Positions 17,237 through 25,327 of a DNA stretch of 63,502 nucleotides are shown here, one piece after another. The notes beneath the pieces are model-generated. The model was given only the letters and a program-made list of their open reading frames with translations, was not told the DNA's origin and ran no database searches. Source of the stretch: Chloroflexota bacterium. GTDB taxonomy: Bacteria > Chloroflexota > Anaerolineae > Promineifilales > Promineifilaceae. The stretch is from contig JACTMP010000030.1 in the NCBI GenBank assembly GCA_014584575.1, forward strand, positions 1 to 63,502. The letters run 5' to 3'. Each line of letters opens with the position of its first letter. The first letter of the stretch is position 1. The translations under genes were made by a program, and so were the position numbers.

Positions 17237-17982
17237 TAACCCTCTAAATCACTGTTTGGCGCGATATGATCCAGTTCCACCAGTTTGCCCGTTACCGTAA
17301 AAATGACACGCTCACAAATGTTGAGCGCCCGGTCGCCGGTGCGTTCCAGATTGTGTGCTGTCCACAGGTGATAGTTGGCATGGGCGGCCACAGACGGGCA
17401 TTTGATGACTTCGGCCACCAGGTCGTTATAAATCTGGTTGTACAGCGTATCTACTTCATCGTCCAGAGTAGCGATGGTGTAGGCCAGGGCCACGTCCCGC
17501 TCGGTAAAAGCAAAAAGGGCGCGGCGCAACATGCCTTGTGCTTTGACCGCCATGCGTGGCAAATCCGGCGTGGGCGGCAGCAGCGGCTCCTTGCCCATCT
17601 TGCAAGTCACTTTGGCAATCCCCTTTGCATAATCGTTGATGCGTTCCAATTCGGTGACAATGGCTAACAGGGCGGCGATGGTGCGCAAATCGCGGGCAAT
17701 GGGGTTTTGGGTGGCAATGAGCGACAGGCAATCCGCTTCCATCTGGTAGCGTTGGGCATTCACCAGCCGGTCGTCGGCAATCAACTGCATGGCGCCATCC
17801 ACGTCCTTGTTTCTGAGGATGTCTACGGCGTCCAGGATGTTATGACTGACGCGGCTGCCCATGACCAGCATATTGTCTTGCAGGCGGCCAAGTTCGCGCT
17901 CCAAAGGCTGGCGGGCCGTGGGGCGTTGTTGTGGTTGGCGAATCAGGCGTTTGGGTCTTTGCATCATATCCCACCCACTCAT
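17236..17982 (-). CDS. phoU: PhoU, phosphate-signalling regulator
   Basis: About 248 residues of two three-helix PhoU repeats: MGSRVSHNILDAVDIL with the acidic cluster before RYQMEADCLSLIATQNP and DLRTIAALLAIVTELERINDYAKGIAK in the first half, and HNLERTGDRALNICERV in the second. The E/D-rich motifs (ELERINDYA, NLERTGDRA) are the expected metal-binding sites. PhoU represses PhoR/PhoB signalling through the Pst transporter when phosphate is ample. The start is uncertain: ATG at 17982 or 17967 are likely; a 5' extension to 18063 is open but lacks a ribosome site. A strong PHO box lies upstream. No pst genes are in the window. Confidence 0.9.
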   Translation of the reverse strand: MSGWDMMQRPKRLIRQPQQRPTARQPLERELGRLQDNMLVMGSRVSHNILDAVDILRNKDVDGAMQLIADDRLVNAQRYQMEADCLSLIATQNPIARDLRTIAALLAIVTELERINDYAKGIAKVTCKMGKEPLLPPTPDLPRMAVKAQGMLRRALFAFTERDVALAYTIATLDDEVDTLYNQIYNDLVAEVIKCPSVAAHANYHLWTAHNLERTGDRALNICERVIFTVTGKLVELDHIAPNSDLEG

Positions 17983-18010
17983 TCTGGCGCTGTCTGTAGA
18001 AAGCGAACGA

Positions 18011-18034
18011 GGGAGAGGGAGGGCGCCCTCTCCC
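18011..18034. promoter_or_regulatory. Hairpin in the phoU leader
   Basis: GGGAGAGGG and CCCTCTCCC form a 9-bp stem about 30-65 nt before the likely phoU starts, inside the predicted transcript. It could shape translation of phoU; no T-run follows. Confidence 0.35.
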
Positions 18035-18136
18035 AAGTCCTTTGCAACTGCTACCCTAACCATAGAGGAGAAGAGGAGAAAAGGGAGGAAAGAAGAAAAG
18101 TTTTAAGCGGTTGCTGCTTGCTACGTGACGCTGGTA

Positions 18137-18202
18137 AATATACTCCGCGCTCTTTAACGGGGTGTTAACGGGTAGATAAGGGTTTGTAAAGGTTTGGTTA
18201 AG
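18137..18202 (-). promoter_or_regulatory. PHO box (five 11-bp repeats) and -10 box of phoU
   Basis: Read on the minus strand from 18202, five units of seven conserved bases plus four-base spacers follow one another: CTTAACC, CTTTACA, CTTATCT, GTTAACA, GTTAAAG, each 11 bp apart (one helical turn). This is the direct-repeat form of PhoB/SphR binding sites. A TATATT -10 box (18142-18137) lies 9 nt after the last unit, where the protein would replace a -35 box. Confidence 0.75.
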
Positions 18203-18204
18203 TG

Positions 18205-18245
18205 AAAATAGAGATTGGAATCTCCTAATCTCTCAATCTCCCAAT
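18205..18245. repeat. AGATTGGG-word foldback repeat
   Basis: AGAGATTGG is followed by AATCTCC, TAATCTCT, CAATCTCC, giving a short foldback that ends 2 nt before the gltX stop codon. Confidence 0.65.
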
Positions 18246-18246
18246 T

Positions 18247-19731
18247 TCACTCTGGGGCAAACAAGGTAATCATCTGTTCCAGGTGGGCCAGGGTGCGGTC
18301 ACGGCCGAGGGCGATGATGGATTCATAGACGGGTGGGGAGACCTGTTGGCCGGTGATACCCAGGCGGAGTTTGCCCAGGAAGGGGCCGGGTTTGCCGTTG
18401 GTGGTGTATTGGCTGCCAATCTGGCTGAGGCCGGCGCCCAGCGTTTCCACGTCAAAGGGTACGGCCGTTGCCAGAAAATCGCGTGCGGCCGTATAGGCAG
18501 CTTTGGCTGCTTCCGGGGGCAGTTTATCATCGCTCAGACTGGCGGCGGATAGGGTGGATTGGGTTACGGCCGTTTCGTCAAACAAAAAGCGCAGAAATGG
18601 AATGGCGTCGGGAAAGGTCTTCAGGCGCGGTTTCATCGCCGGCATCACCAGCAGCAGCGACTCCACATTAACTTCCCACCCTTCTTTTTCCAGATAGGGT
18701 TTGACCCTTTTTGCCAGTTCCACAATGTCCATTTCCTGAATGTACTGCCCGTTCAGCCAGTCCAGTTTGCTGTAGGGCAGTTTCACCGGCGCCGGGCTGA
18801 TGTTCGCCAGGTCAAAGCGGGGCAATGCTTCGGCAATGGTGAATTTCTCGCGGTCGTCACCAAAAGACCAGCCGATGTTTGCCAGAAAGTTGACCACCGC
18901 TTCCGGCAGATAACCTGCTTCCATAAATTCGGTGGCCCGTACCAGCACCTTCTCGCCGCTGTCCAGAAAAGCCTGGTGCCGTTTGCTCAGTTTACCTTTG
19001 CCGCTGGGGTTTAAGATCACCGGTAGGTGTACCAATACCGGCATTTCCCATCCAAACGCCTGGTACATCTGCACGTGGATGGGGGCGGTATTGAGCCATT
19101 CCACGCCGCGAGTGACGTGGCTGATTTTCATCAGGTGGTCGTCTACCAGGTGCGCCAGGTGGTAGGTGGGCAGGCCGTTGGATTTGAGGATGATGTAGTC
19201 GGTGAACTGGTCATTGGGGAAGATGACGTTGCCGCGTAGGAGGTCGGGCACGGCCGTTTCCCCCGTCAGCGGCATCTTAAAACGAATGACATAGGGTTTG
19301 CCCTGCCCTTCCAGGTCGGCTACCTGGTCGGCGGAATAGTCGCGGTAGCGCCGGTCATAACCACCGGGCACACCCGCCTCCCGCATCGCTTCCAATTCTT
19401 CCGGTGTGGCGAAACATTTATAGGCACGGCCGTGTCCAATCAACCAGTGGGCATATTCCTGGTAAAGCGCCACCCGCTCTGTCTGCACATATGGCCCATA
19501 TGGGCCGCCTACATCCGGCCCCTCATCCCAATCAAGGCCAAACCAGCGCAGTCCGGCCATCATATTTTCGATGGCGCCGGGCACGGTGCGGCTGGTATCG
19601 GTATCTTCAATGCGCAGCAAAAACTGGCCGCCATGTTTGCGGGCATACATCCAGCCAAACAAAGCTGACCAGGCGCTGCCGATGTGTAAATAGCCCGTGG
19701 GGCTGGGAGCGAAGCGTGTACGTACTGTCAT
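18247..19731 (-). CDS. gltX: Glutamyl-tRNA synthetase
   Basis: 494 residues from the ATG at 19731, the natural start MTVRTRFAPSPTGYLHIGSA. The frame stays open further upstream only because it runs through a foldback repeat. Class I synthetase marks are the HIGH box (HIGS), RIEDTD, the KMSKS-type loop as GKLSKR (about residue 250), and the anticodon-binding helical C-terminus. It charges tRNA-Glu with glutamate; whether it also charges tRNA-Gln for later amidation cannot be told. It is of normal length and complete, and lies between rodA and phoU on the same strand. Confidence 0.97.
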   Translation of the reverse strand: MTVRTRFAPSPTGYLHIGSAWSALFGWMYARKHGGQFLLRIEDTDTSRTVPGAIENMMAGLRWFGLDWDEGPDVGGPYGPYVQTERVALYQEYAHWLIGHGRAYKCFATPEELEAMREAGVPGGYDRRYRDYSADQVADLEGQGKPYVIRFKMPLTGETAVPDLLRGNVIFPNDQFTDYIILKSNGLPTYHLAHLVDDHLMKISHVTRGVEWLNTAPIHVQMYQAFGWEMPVLVHLPVILNPSGKGKLSKRHQAFLDSGEKVLVRATEFMEAGYLPEAVVNFLANIGWSFGDDREKFTIAEALPRFDLANISPAPVKLPYSKLDWLNGQYIQEMDIVELAKRVKPYLEKEGWEVNVESLLLVMPAMKPRLKTFPDAIPFLRFLFDETAVTQSTLSAASLSDDKLPPEAAKAAYTAARDFLATAVPFDVETLGAGLSQIGSQYTTNGKPGPFLGKLRLGITGQQVSPPVYESIIALGRDRTLAHLEQMITLFAPE

Positions 19732-19734
19732 ATG

Positions 19735-19768
19735 TTGGTAATCGGTGAACGGTAATCGGTAATCGGAA
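19735..19768. repeat. GGTAATCG-word repeat between rodA and gltX
   Basis: Words GGTAATCG, GTGAACG, GTAATCG, GTAATCG in tandem fill the gap completely, from 1 nt after the rodA stop to 4 nt before the gltX start codon. No ribosome-binding site is left for gltX other than within this repeat. Confidence 0.7.
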
Positions 19769-20878
19769 TTAACCAAATTCTTGCTTTCGGTGGCGCATGA
19801 GCACGGATTGTACAATGCCAATGGCGATAAAGAGGGTGGTGAGAGAGCTGCCTCCATAACTCACAAAAGGCAGCGTCAGCCCGGTGACGGGCAGCACCCG
19901 CACGTTCATGCCCACACTAACAACCGTTTGGAAAAAGAGGATGGTGGCGATGCCCACGCATATCATTTTACCCGCCGGGTCAGGGGTGATAAAGGCTACC
20001 CGCAAAATACGCCACAAAATAAAAGCCATCAATGCCAGCACCACAAGCGAACCAAAAATCAGTCCCATCTCTTCGGTGAGAACGGAAAAGATAAAGTCGG
20101 TGTGCTGCACGCGCAGGAAACCAAGTTGGCTCTGTGTACCGCTGAGGTAGCCCTTGCCAAACCAGCCGCCGGAGCCGATGCTGATTTCTGCCTGTTCGAT
20201 GTTGAACAGCGCCTCCTGGTCGGCGTTTTCGGGGCTGATGAAGGTGGTGATGCGCTCTTTTTGGTATTCTTGCAGGAAGGGGAACACGGCCGTTAACCCC
20301 ACGATCCCCAACAACGCCAGCAGCGCAAAGTGGGAAAGCGGCAGCCCGGCCAACCAGATCATCATAAACCACAGCACCAGAAACATGAGTGACATGCCCA
20401 GGTCTGGCTCCAGGAAAATGAGGACCACCGGGATCACAATGTAGATAACGGCGGCAATCGTATTGGAAAACTGGTGGATTTTATGGCGCCGGTTAGCCAG
20501 AAATTGGGCAAAGGTGACGGCCAAAAAGACGCGGCCAAATTCGGAGGGCTGGATGCGAATTTCAGATGTGACCTGAATCCAGCGCCGCGTCTCATTACCA
20601 AATGCCCCGGCCACCAGCACAAAGATGAGGGCAGCCACCAGCCCAAAATAAATGTACCAGTGCATAGAGGTCAACACGCGGTAATCAATGGCCGCAAAAG
20701 TTATCATAATCATAAAGCCGATGACGGCCCAGCGTATCTGGGCCACCGGCAGTCCTTCAAAAGCAGGTGCGCCTGTCACCGCGCTGCGAATGATGAGTAC
20801 GCCGTAGGCTGTGAGCAGCAAAACACCGGCTACCAGCCATAGGTCAAAATAACGCCAGGTCGAAATACGTGTTGACAT
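19769..20878 (-). CDS. rodA: RodA-type SEDS peptidoglycan polymerase
   Basis: 369 residues with about ten membrane helices and the SEDS motifs: RWIQ...IQPSEFGRVFLAVTFA, FLEPDLGMSLMF (with the catalytic Asp position), SGTQSQLGFLRVQHTDFIFSVLTEE and LPVTGLTLPFVSYGGSSL. RodA polymerises glycan strands for cell elongation with a class B penicillin-binding protein, so this organism makes peptidoglycan and probably elongates as a rod or filament. It follows the min genes, a conserved neighbourhood in many bacteria. A terminator-like hairpin lies between minE and rodA, so its level may be set separately. Confidence 0.93.
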   Translation of the reverse strand: MSTRISTWRYFDLWLVAGVLLLTAYGVLIIRSAVTGAPAFEGLPVAQIRWAVIGFMIMITFAAIDYRVLTSMHWYIYFGLVAALIFVLVAGAFGNETRRWIQVTSEIRIQPSEFGRVFLAVTFAQFLANRRHKIHQFSNTIAAVIYIVIPVVLIFLEPDLGMSLMFLVLWFMMIWLAGLPLSHFALLALLGIVGLTAVFPFLQEYQKERITTFISPENADQEALFNIEQAEISIGSGGWFGKGYLSGTQSQLGFLRVQHTDFIFSVLTEEMGLIFGSLVVLALMAFILWRILRVAFITPDPAGKMICVGIATILFFQTVVSVGMNVRVLPVTGLTLPFVSYGGSSLTTLFIAIGIVQSVLMRHRKQEFG

Positions 20879-20891
20879 CAGCCGGTATCAT

Positions 20892-20923
20892 AAAAAAAAG
20901 CCCGCTCTCTGACGAGGGCAGGC
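20892..20923 (-). terminator. Terminator between minE and rodA
   Basis: On the minus strand AGCCTGCCCTC pairs with GAGCGGGCT (two-base bulge) and is followed by an unbroken run of eight T. It should stop part of the min transcript before rodA, whose start codon is about 15 nt further on. Confidence 0.65.
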
Positions 20924-20949
20924 TGCGTATTTACACTGATTACTCATAT

Positions 20950-20980
20950 GGGTAATTGGGTAAATGGACAATTACCAAAT
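20950..20980. repeat. GGTAATTG-word foldback repeat
   Basis: GGGTAATTGGGTAAATGG folds against ACAATTACC just downstream of the minE stop codon. Confidence 0.55.
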
Positions 20981-20990
20981 CACATCCTCA

Positions 20991-21257
20991 TCACCGACGG
21001 CCGTTGGCATGGATCGCCATCAAGGGTACCTCGGCCACTAACCGGCTTTCGCGTTCATCCTGATCTACATTCACCACCACATCTTCCGGGTTAATGTCCA
21101 GGTGCTTCACAAAGACCTGGATGATCTCATCCTTGATTTGCGCCAACACACCCGGCGATACGTCGCTGCGGTCATGGATCAACACCATTTGCAGCCGTTT
21201 TTTGGCTGTCGCCCCACTTTTTTGTTCTCTGCCCAGTAACTTGTCTACCCAGTTCAT
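20991..21257 (-). CDS. minE: MinE, cell-division topological specificity factor
   Basis: 88 residues from the ATG at 21257, which follows GGAGAGG. The N-terminal part (MNWVDKLLGREQKSGATAKKRLQMVLIHDR) is the membrane-targeting and MinD-contact helix with the conserved AKxRLQxVLxHDR motif; the rest is the dimerisation domain (VSPGVLAQIKDEIIQVFVKHLDINPEDV). MinE releases MinD from the membrane by stimulating its ATPase and so drives Min oscillation. It is the third gene of a minC-minD-minE operon. Confidence 0.95.
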   Translation of the reverse strand: MNWVDKLLGREQKSGATAKKRLQMVLIHDRSDVSPGVLAQIKDEIIQVFVKHLDINPEDVVVNVDQDERESRLVAEVPLMAIHANGRR

Positions 21258-21272
21258 AGCCCTCTCCATCAA

Positions 21273-21309
21273 TGGTCAATTGATAATTGCCAATTGACAA
21301 TTTTCAATT
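21273..21309. repeat. CAATTGA-word foldback between minD and minE
   Basis: Words TCAATTGATAATTG, CCAATTGACAATT and TCAATTG alternate in both orientations and form short stems. The minD stop codon lies inside this repeat, and it covers most of the gap before minE. Confidence 0.6.
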
Positions 21310-22101
21310 GAACAGGCTGCTCAACCTGTCTAAAAAGCTGATTTTTGCCTTTAATTCCATAAAGGCCACATCTTCGCCTTCCAGCCGCCCGGCGATATTA
21401 CGAAATGCCTGGCTGGCGCTGGCGCCATTGCTGCCATTCATCGCCACGGGCGTCCCCTGGTTTGAGCCGATCAGGATGTGTTCATCTTCGGGAATTACAC
21501 CCACAAGCTGAATAGCCAGAATATCAATGATGTCTTCAATGGAGAGCATATCACCACGGCTGACCATGGCTGGTTTGACCCGGTTTACAATTAAACAAGC
21601 TGGCCCCTTCTCTTCGGCCTCAATCAGGCCAATGATACGGTCGGCGTCACGCACGGCAGAAACCTCGGGGTTGGTGACGATAAGCACCTGGTCGGTGGCG
21701 GCTATAGCGTTGCGGAAGCCACGTTCAATGCCCGCCGGGGAGTCAATGATGATGTAGTCCATCTCCTGGCGCAGTTCGTTGCATACCAGCACCATGTCAG
21801 ATGGGCTGACGGCCGATTTGTCGCGGGTTTGGGCGGCGGGAATCAGGTACAGTTCCGGGTGGCGTTTGTCCTTGATCATCGCCTGGCGCAAACGGCAGCG
21901 CCCTTCGACCACATCTACCAGGTCGTAGACGATCCGATTTTCCAGCCCCAACACGATGTCCAGGTTACGCAGACCAATGTCGGCGTCTAAGGCCACCACT
22001 TTGCGACCACGCATGGCTAGGGCTGTGGCCAGGTTGGCGGTGACGGTCGTTTTGCCCACGCCGCCTTTGCCAGAGGTTACGGTAATGACTTTTCCGCTCA
22101 T
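21304..22101 (-). CDS. minD: MinD, septum-site-determining ATPase
   Basis: 265 residues from the ATG at 22101 (GAGGAGA upstream). It has the deviant Walker A motif GKGGVGKTT near residue 11, switch I/II regions (DADIGLRNLD, IIIDSPAGIE) and a C-terminal amphipathic membrane-targeting helix (VAFMELKAKISFLDRLSSLF). MinD dimers bind the membrane in the ATP form and recruit MinC to block FtsZ assembly away from mid-cell. The final residues come from sequence shared with the adjoining foldback repeat. It contains no ACGGCCGT octamer, unusual for a gene of this size in the window. Confidence 0.96.
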   Translation of the reverse strand: MSGKVITVTSGKGGVGKTTVTANLATALAMRGRKVVALDADIGLRNLDIVLGLENRIVYDLVDVVEGRCRLRQAMIKDKRHPELYLIPAAQTRDKSAVSPSDMVLVCNELRQEMDYIIIDSPAGIERGFRNAIAATDQVLIVTNPEVSAVRDADRIIGLIEAEEKGPACLIVNRVKPAMVSRGDMLSIEDIIDILAIQLVGVIPEDEHILIGSNQGTPVAMNGSNGASASQAFRNIAGRLEGEDVAFMELKAKISFLDRLSSLFN

Positions 22102-22123
22102 AAGAGTCTCCTCTGTCCACATG

Positions 22124-22156
22124 AGACATCCGATTTTTTTGAAAAATCGGATGTCT
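22124..22156. repeat. AGACATCCGATTTTT palindrome (copy 1)
   Basis: Perfect 15-bp arms with a 3-nt loop, between minC and minD. A second copy lies at 25286-25318, with the arms altered at matching positions so that pairing is kept. Confidence 0.75.
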
Positions 22157-22171
22157 ACCGTGAACTAATCT

Positions 22172-22900
22172 CTAATTCCCTGATTTCCATCGTTCGGCGA
22201 TGATTTGCCCATCTTTGATGGACGCCTGTTCGGGGTAGGGGGCACGGCCGTTGTCGTGTGGGGCAATGGCGATCTGGTCAGCAATACGCAGTTGGGTGGG
22301 GTTGAGGTCGAGGGCGCAGATCACGGCCGTGTTGTCCCCCATCGCTCCGGCATGTACCAACCCACGCAGCCTGCCCCACACCAATACATCGCCGCCGGCC
22401 ATGATCTCCGCGCCGGCGTTCACATCGCCAATAATGACCACATGCCCATCATGCACAATCGAACGACCGGAGCGCAGTGTCTCCCGCAGCAGCAAAACCT
22501 GGGCGTCCTGATGATAATTCTGCGGCGTATGGCCGTTGCCGGACGATTCCGGTAGTTGCGCCAGGGCATTGCCGTCCAGGTCGGTCTGGCTGCCCGCCAG
22601 CCGGATGGCTAAATCCAGTTCGCGGGCGATGGCGCGGGTGCCACCGTCGTCGGCCAGGATGGCCCACAATTCCAGGTTGTTTTCCATGAAGAGGCGTTGT
22701 AATTGCAGAATTTGGGCTTTGTTTAACGGCCGTGACTCCACTTGCAACGCCACCCGACTGCCCTGAAAAAAAGCCCCCTTTTGGGCCAGTTCGGCTTGCA
22801 ATTGCGCACACATTTCTTCATACGACCCCTCGGTGGTGGTCGTAATGAGCAATCCTTCCCGAATCCCTTTGATGCGCAATTGTTGTGCTTCCTGAACCAT
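22172..22900 (-). CDS. minC: MinC, septum-formation inhibitor
   Basis: About 242 residues from the ATG at 22900; a longer open frame upstream runs through promoter-like sequence. The N-terminal domain (RIKGIREGLLITTTTEGSYEEM...LAQKGAFFQGSRVALQVESRPL) is the FtsZ-antagonising part. The C-terminal domain is the right-handed beta-helix (RSGRSIVHDGHVVIIGDVNAGAEIMAGGDVLVWGRLRGLVHAGAMGD) that dimerises and binds MinD. First gene of the min operon. The arms of a GTTGTA/TACAAC palindrome (22974-22989) lie about 75 nt upstream and may be part of the promoter. Confidence 0.93.
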   Translation of the reverse strand: MVQEAQQLRIKGIREGLLITTTTEGSYEEMCAQLQAELAQKGAFFQGSRVALQVESRPLNKAQILQLQRLFMENNLELWAILADDGGTRAIARELDLAIRLAGSQTDLDGNALAQLPESSGNGHTPQNYHQDAQVLLLRETLRSGRSIVHDGHVVIIGDVNAGAEIMAGGDVLVWGRLRGLVHAGAMGDNTAVICALDLNPTQLRIADQIAIAPHDNGRAPYPEQASIKDGQIIAERWKSGN

Positions 22901-23018
22901 CACACTACTCAATCTATACCCTATACTTATGTCAATTCTTTTGTCTATGCGGGATAGTACAACAAAACAGAGTGTTGTAATAATACAACAAATGCGGGGG
23001 GATGGCAATACCCTATGA

Positions 23019-23093
23019 CGGTAATCGGTAAACGGTGAACGGTAAACGGTGAGCCGAAGTCGAAAGACCGATAACCGATTACCGATTACCGAA
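23019..23093. repeat. GGTAATCG/GGTAAACG foldback repeat
   Basis: Words ACGGTAATCGGTAAACGG and GTGAACGGTAAACGG are followed by CCGATAACCGATTACCGATTACCG in the opposite sense, making a long imperfect hairpin. The stop codon of the radical SAM gene is inside the distal arm. Confidence 0.75.
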
Positions 23094-24170
23094 AATCGCC
23101 AGCCGCACAGGCTGGCGGCGGCGTCCCCAGTGGCCGGGTTGGGGGGTGAAAACGCCGGTGCAGGGGGTGTGGCAGGAGGGGCAACGGCCGTCGGCCGTTA
23201 ACCGGTATGCTTTCAAATCATACCAATCGCGTTCAATCAGTTTAGCGCCGCAGGTGTGGCAAAAGGTGGTGTCGCCGTTCGCGTCATGCACGTTGCCGGT
23301 GTAGGCATACCGGACGCCGTTTTTCCGGGCGATGTTGCGGGCGCGGGTGAGCGTGGCTGGCGGTGTACGGGGCACATCCATCATCTTGTAGTCGGGGTGA
23401 AAGGCGGAAAAGTGCATGGGCACATCTGGCCCCAATTCGGTCACGACCCATTGAGTCATGGCTTCTAACTCGGCGTCCGTGTCGTTCCAACCGGGGATAA
23501 TCAGGTTGGTGATTTCAAACCAGACCTCGGTTTCATGTTTCAGGTAGCGCAGCGTGTCCAACACCGGCTGCAACTCACCGGCACACAACTTCTGGTAAAA
23601 CGCCTCGGTAAAGCCTTTCAAATCCACGTTGGCGGCATCCATGTAGCGGTAAAAGTCGCGGCGGGATTCTTCACACATATAGCCCGCTGTCACGGCCACC
23701 GATTTGATGCCTCGTTCACGGCAGGCCAGGGCCACGTCAATAGCATATTCCATGAAGATAACGGGGTCGTTGTAGGTGAAGGCGACGCTGTGGCAGCCTA
23801 GCTGCTCGGCGGCGCGGGCGATGGTCTCCGGGTCGGCCTGGTCGGCCAGGGTGTCAATCTCGCGGGATTTGCTGATGTCCCAATTCTGGCAAAATTTACA
23901 GGCCAGGTTGCAACCGGCGGTGCCAAAACTGAGCACGGCCGTGCCCGGAAAAAAGTGGTTGAGCGGTTTCTTTTCGATGGGGTCTACGCAATAACCGCTG
24001 GAACGGCCGTAGGTGGTGAGCACAATCTGGTCATCATGCCGCATGCGCACAAAACAGAGGCCGCGCTGCCCCTCGTCTAACTTGCAGGCGCGGGGGCAGA
24101 CATCACACTGGATACGGCCGTTGGCCAGCACATGCCAATACTTTGTCGGAAAATAATCTATCTGGTTCAT
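23079..24170 (-). CDS. amrS: AmmeMemoRadiSam-system radical SAM enzyme
   Basis: 363 residues. It has an N-terminal CDVCPRACKL...GLCFVR cysteine cluster, the radical SAM motif CNLACKFCQNWDIS (CxxxCxxC) binding a 4Fe-4S cluster, and two C-terminal CxxC pairs (FCHTCG, RCPSCHTPC) likely binding zinc or a further cluster. This is the PflA-like enzyme that travels with MEMO-family and AMMECR1-family proteins. The reaction is not established. Its divergent neighbour 100 bp away is the MEMO partner. The last residues (FGNR and stop) are encoded by a foldback repeat, so the natural C-terminus may have been altered. Confidence 0.9.
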   Translation of the reverse strand: MNQIDYFPTKYWHVLANGRIQCDVCPRACKLDEGQRGLCFVRMRHDDQIVLTTYGRSSGYCVDPIEKKPLNHFFPGTAVLSFGTAGCNLACKFCQNWDISKSREIDTLADQADPETIARAAEQLGCHSVAFTYNDPVIFMEYAIDVALACRERGIKSVAVTAGYMCEESRRDFYRYMDAANVDLKGFTEAFYQKLCAGELQPVLDTLRYLKHETEVWFEITNLIIPGWNDTDAELEAMTQWVVTELGPDVPMHFSAFHPDYKMMDVPRTPPATLTRARNIARKNGVRYAYTGNVHDANGDTTFCHTCGAKLIERDWYDLKAYRLTADGRCPSCHTPCTGVFTPQPGHWGRRRQPVRLAIFGNR

Positions 24171-24272
24171 TTCATTTCCCCCTGCGGATGATGTATCCCC
24201 TCAATCGTGAATACAGTATACTACAATTGTGCTGGTGATTGGGGCTTAACCCAATCGCCGGAGGAGAATGTC

Positions 24273-25064
24273 ATGAACAAGATACGCCAACCGGCCGTCG
24301 CCGGCATGTTTTATCCGGCAGACCCCGGCCGTTTGCAAGGAATGGTGAATGAGTTTCTGGACACGGCCGTACCCCCACCCACGCCTCTCAGCCCGAAAGC
24401 CATCATCGCCCCCCACGCCGGGTACATTTACTCCGGCCCCATTGCCGGGTCGGCCTTCAAGCCCTGGCAGGGGCAAATGGAGCATGTGACCCGCATTGTA
24501 CTCATCGGCCCGGCGCACACGATGGCGATTACGGGGTTGGCCGGTGTCAGCGCCGGCGCTTTTCGCACACCGTTGGGGGATGTGTTAGTGGATGAAGAGG
24601 GGATGGAGGCGTTACGGCCGTGGCCCCAGGTGCATATTCACGATGGCGCCCACAGCCGGGAGCATTGTCTGGAAGTGATGCTGCCGTTTTTGCAGATCAT
24701 CGCCCCCCAGGTGAAGATTGTGCCGTTGGTGGTGGGGCAGAGTCACGGCCGTGAGGTGGCCGAGGTGATACAAACGCTCTGGGGCGGCCCCGAAACCCGC
24801 ATCGTCATCAGTTCCGATCTCAGCCACTACTATGACTACCACACCGCCAAAAAACTCGACGCCGCCACCGCCCAGGCCATTGAAACATTACACCCAGACG
24901 AATTGACCGGCGAAAGCGCCTGCGGCCGTATCCCCATTCAAGGTTTGCTGCACCAGGCACAAACCCACCACCTCACCGCCCACACAGTAGACCTGCGCAA
25001 CTCTGGCGACACGGCCGGCAGCCATGACCGGGTGGTGGGGTATGGCGCATTTCTCTTTGCCTGA
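24273..25064 (+). CDS. amrB: MEMO1-family protein (AmmeMemoRadiSam system protein B)
   Basis: 263 residues from the ATG at 24273, set by GGAGGAGA. MEMO-fold marks: RQPAVAGMFYPADP at the start, IAPHAGYIYSGPIAGSAF, LIGPAHTM, EHCLEVMLPFLQ, and SSDLSHYYDYHTAKKLD. The His, Asp and Cys residues form a metal site resembling that of extradiol dioxygenases. It belongs with the divergent radical SAM gene. The third usual member (AMMECR1) is not in the window. The exact substrate of the system is unknown. Confidence 0.9.
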   Translation: MNKIRQPAVAGMFYPADPGRLQGMVNEFLDTAVPPPTPLSPKAIIAPHAGYIYSGPIAGSAFKPWQGQMEHVTRIVLIGPAHTMAITGLAGVSAGAFRTPLGDVLVDEEGMEALRPWPQVHIHDGAHSREHCLEVMLPFLQIIAPQVKIVPLVVGQSHGREVAEVIQTLWGGPETRIVISSDLSHYYDYHTAKKLDAATAQAIETLHPDELTGESACGRIPIQGLLHQAQTHHLTAHTVDLRNSGDTAGSHDRVVGYGAFLFA

Positions 25065-25091
25065 GACCTTTGCTCTCTTCGTGGATCATCG

Positions 25092-25237
25092 GGGCAATCG
25101 CATATTCCTCAATGCGGCAGATAAATCTGCACCAACACAGGGCAAAGCCCACCTTCGTGGGCTGGGTTCCAGTCGGCGAAGGCCGACTTTGCCCTCTGTT
25201 GCCGTGATTTTAATCGCCGGGAATTGAGCGATTGCTC
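25092..25237 (+). repeat. Composite palindromic dispersed element, copy 1
   Basis: An outer GCAATCGC/GCGATTGC pair flanks GGCAGATAAATCTG, ACCAACA, GCAAAGCC, two tandem tetraloop-sized hairpins (GCCCAC-CTTC-GTGGGC and GTCGGC-GAAG-GCCGAC), then ACTTTGCC, CTGTTGCC, GATTTTAATCGCCGGGAA. A second copy lies inverted at 33321-33457. No coding sequence is present; 25065-25327 otherwise holds no gene. Confidence 0.75.
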
Positions 25238-25285
25238 TTCGTGAATCATGCACCGATTGGCATGAGATCAAAATGCCTGGCTAAA

Positions 25286-25318
25286 AGACATCCGATTTCT
25301 TGGAGAAATCGGATGTCT
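25286..25318. repeat. AGACATCCGATTTCT palindrome (copy 2)
   Basis: Perfect 15-bp arms around TGG, 9 nt from the stop of the minus-strand RCK gene. Compared with the copy at 22124-22156, one T-A pair has become C-G on both arms, so pairing is preserved. Confidence 0.75.
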
Positions 25319-25327
25319 GATTTTGAT

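Noticed and set aside
18247..19857. Longer N-terminus of glutamyl-tRNA synthetase
   Set aside because: The family begins at the MTVRTRFAPSPTG start (19731); the upstream codons are foldback repeat and rodA sequence.
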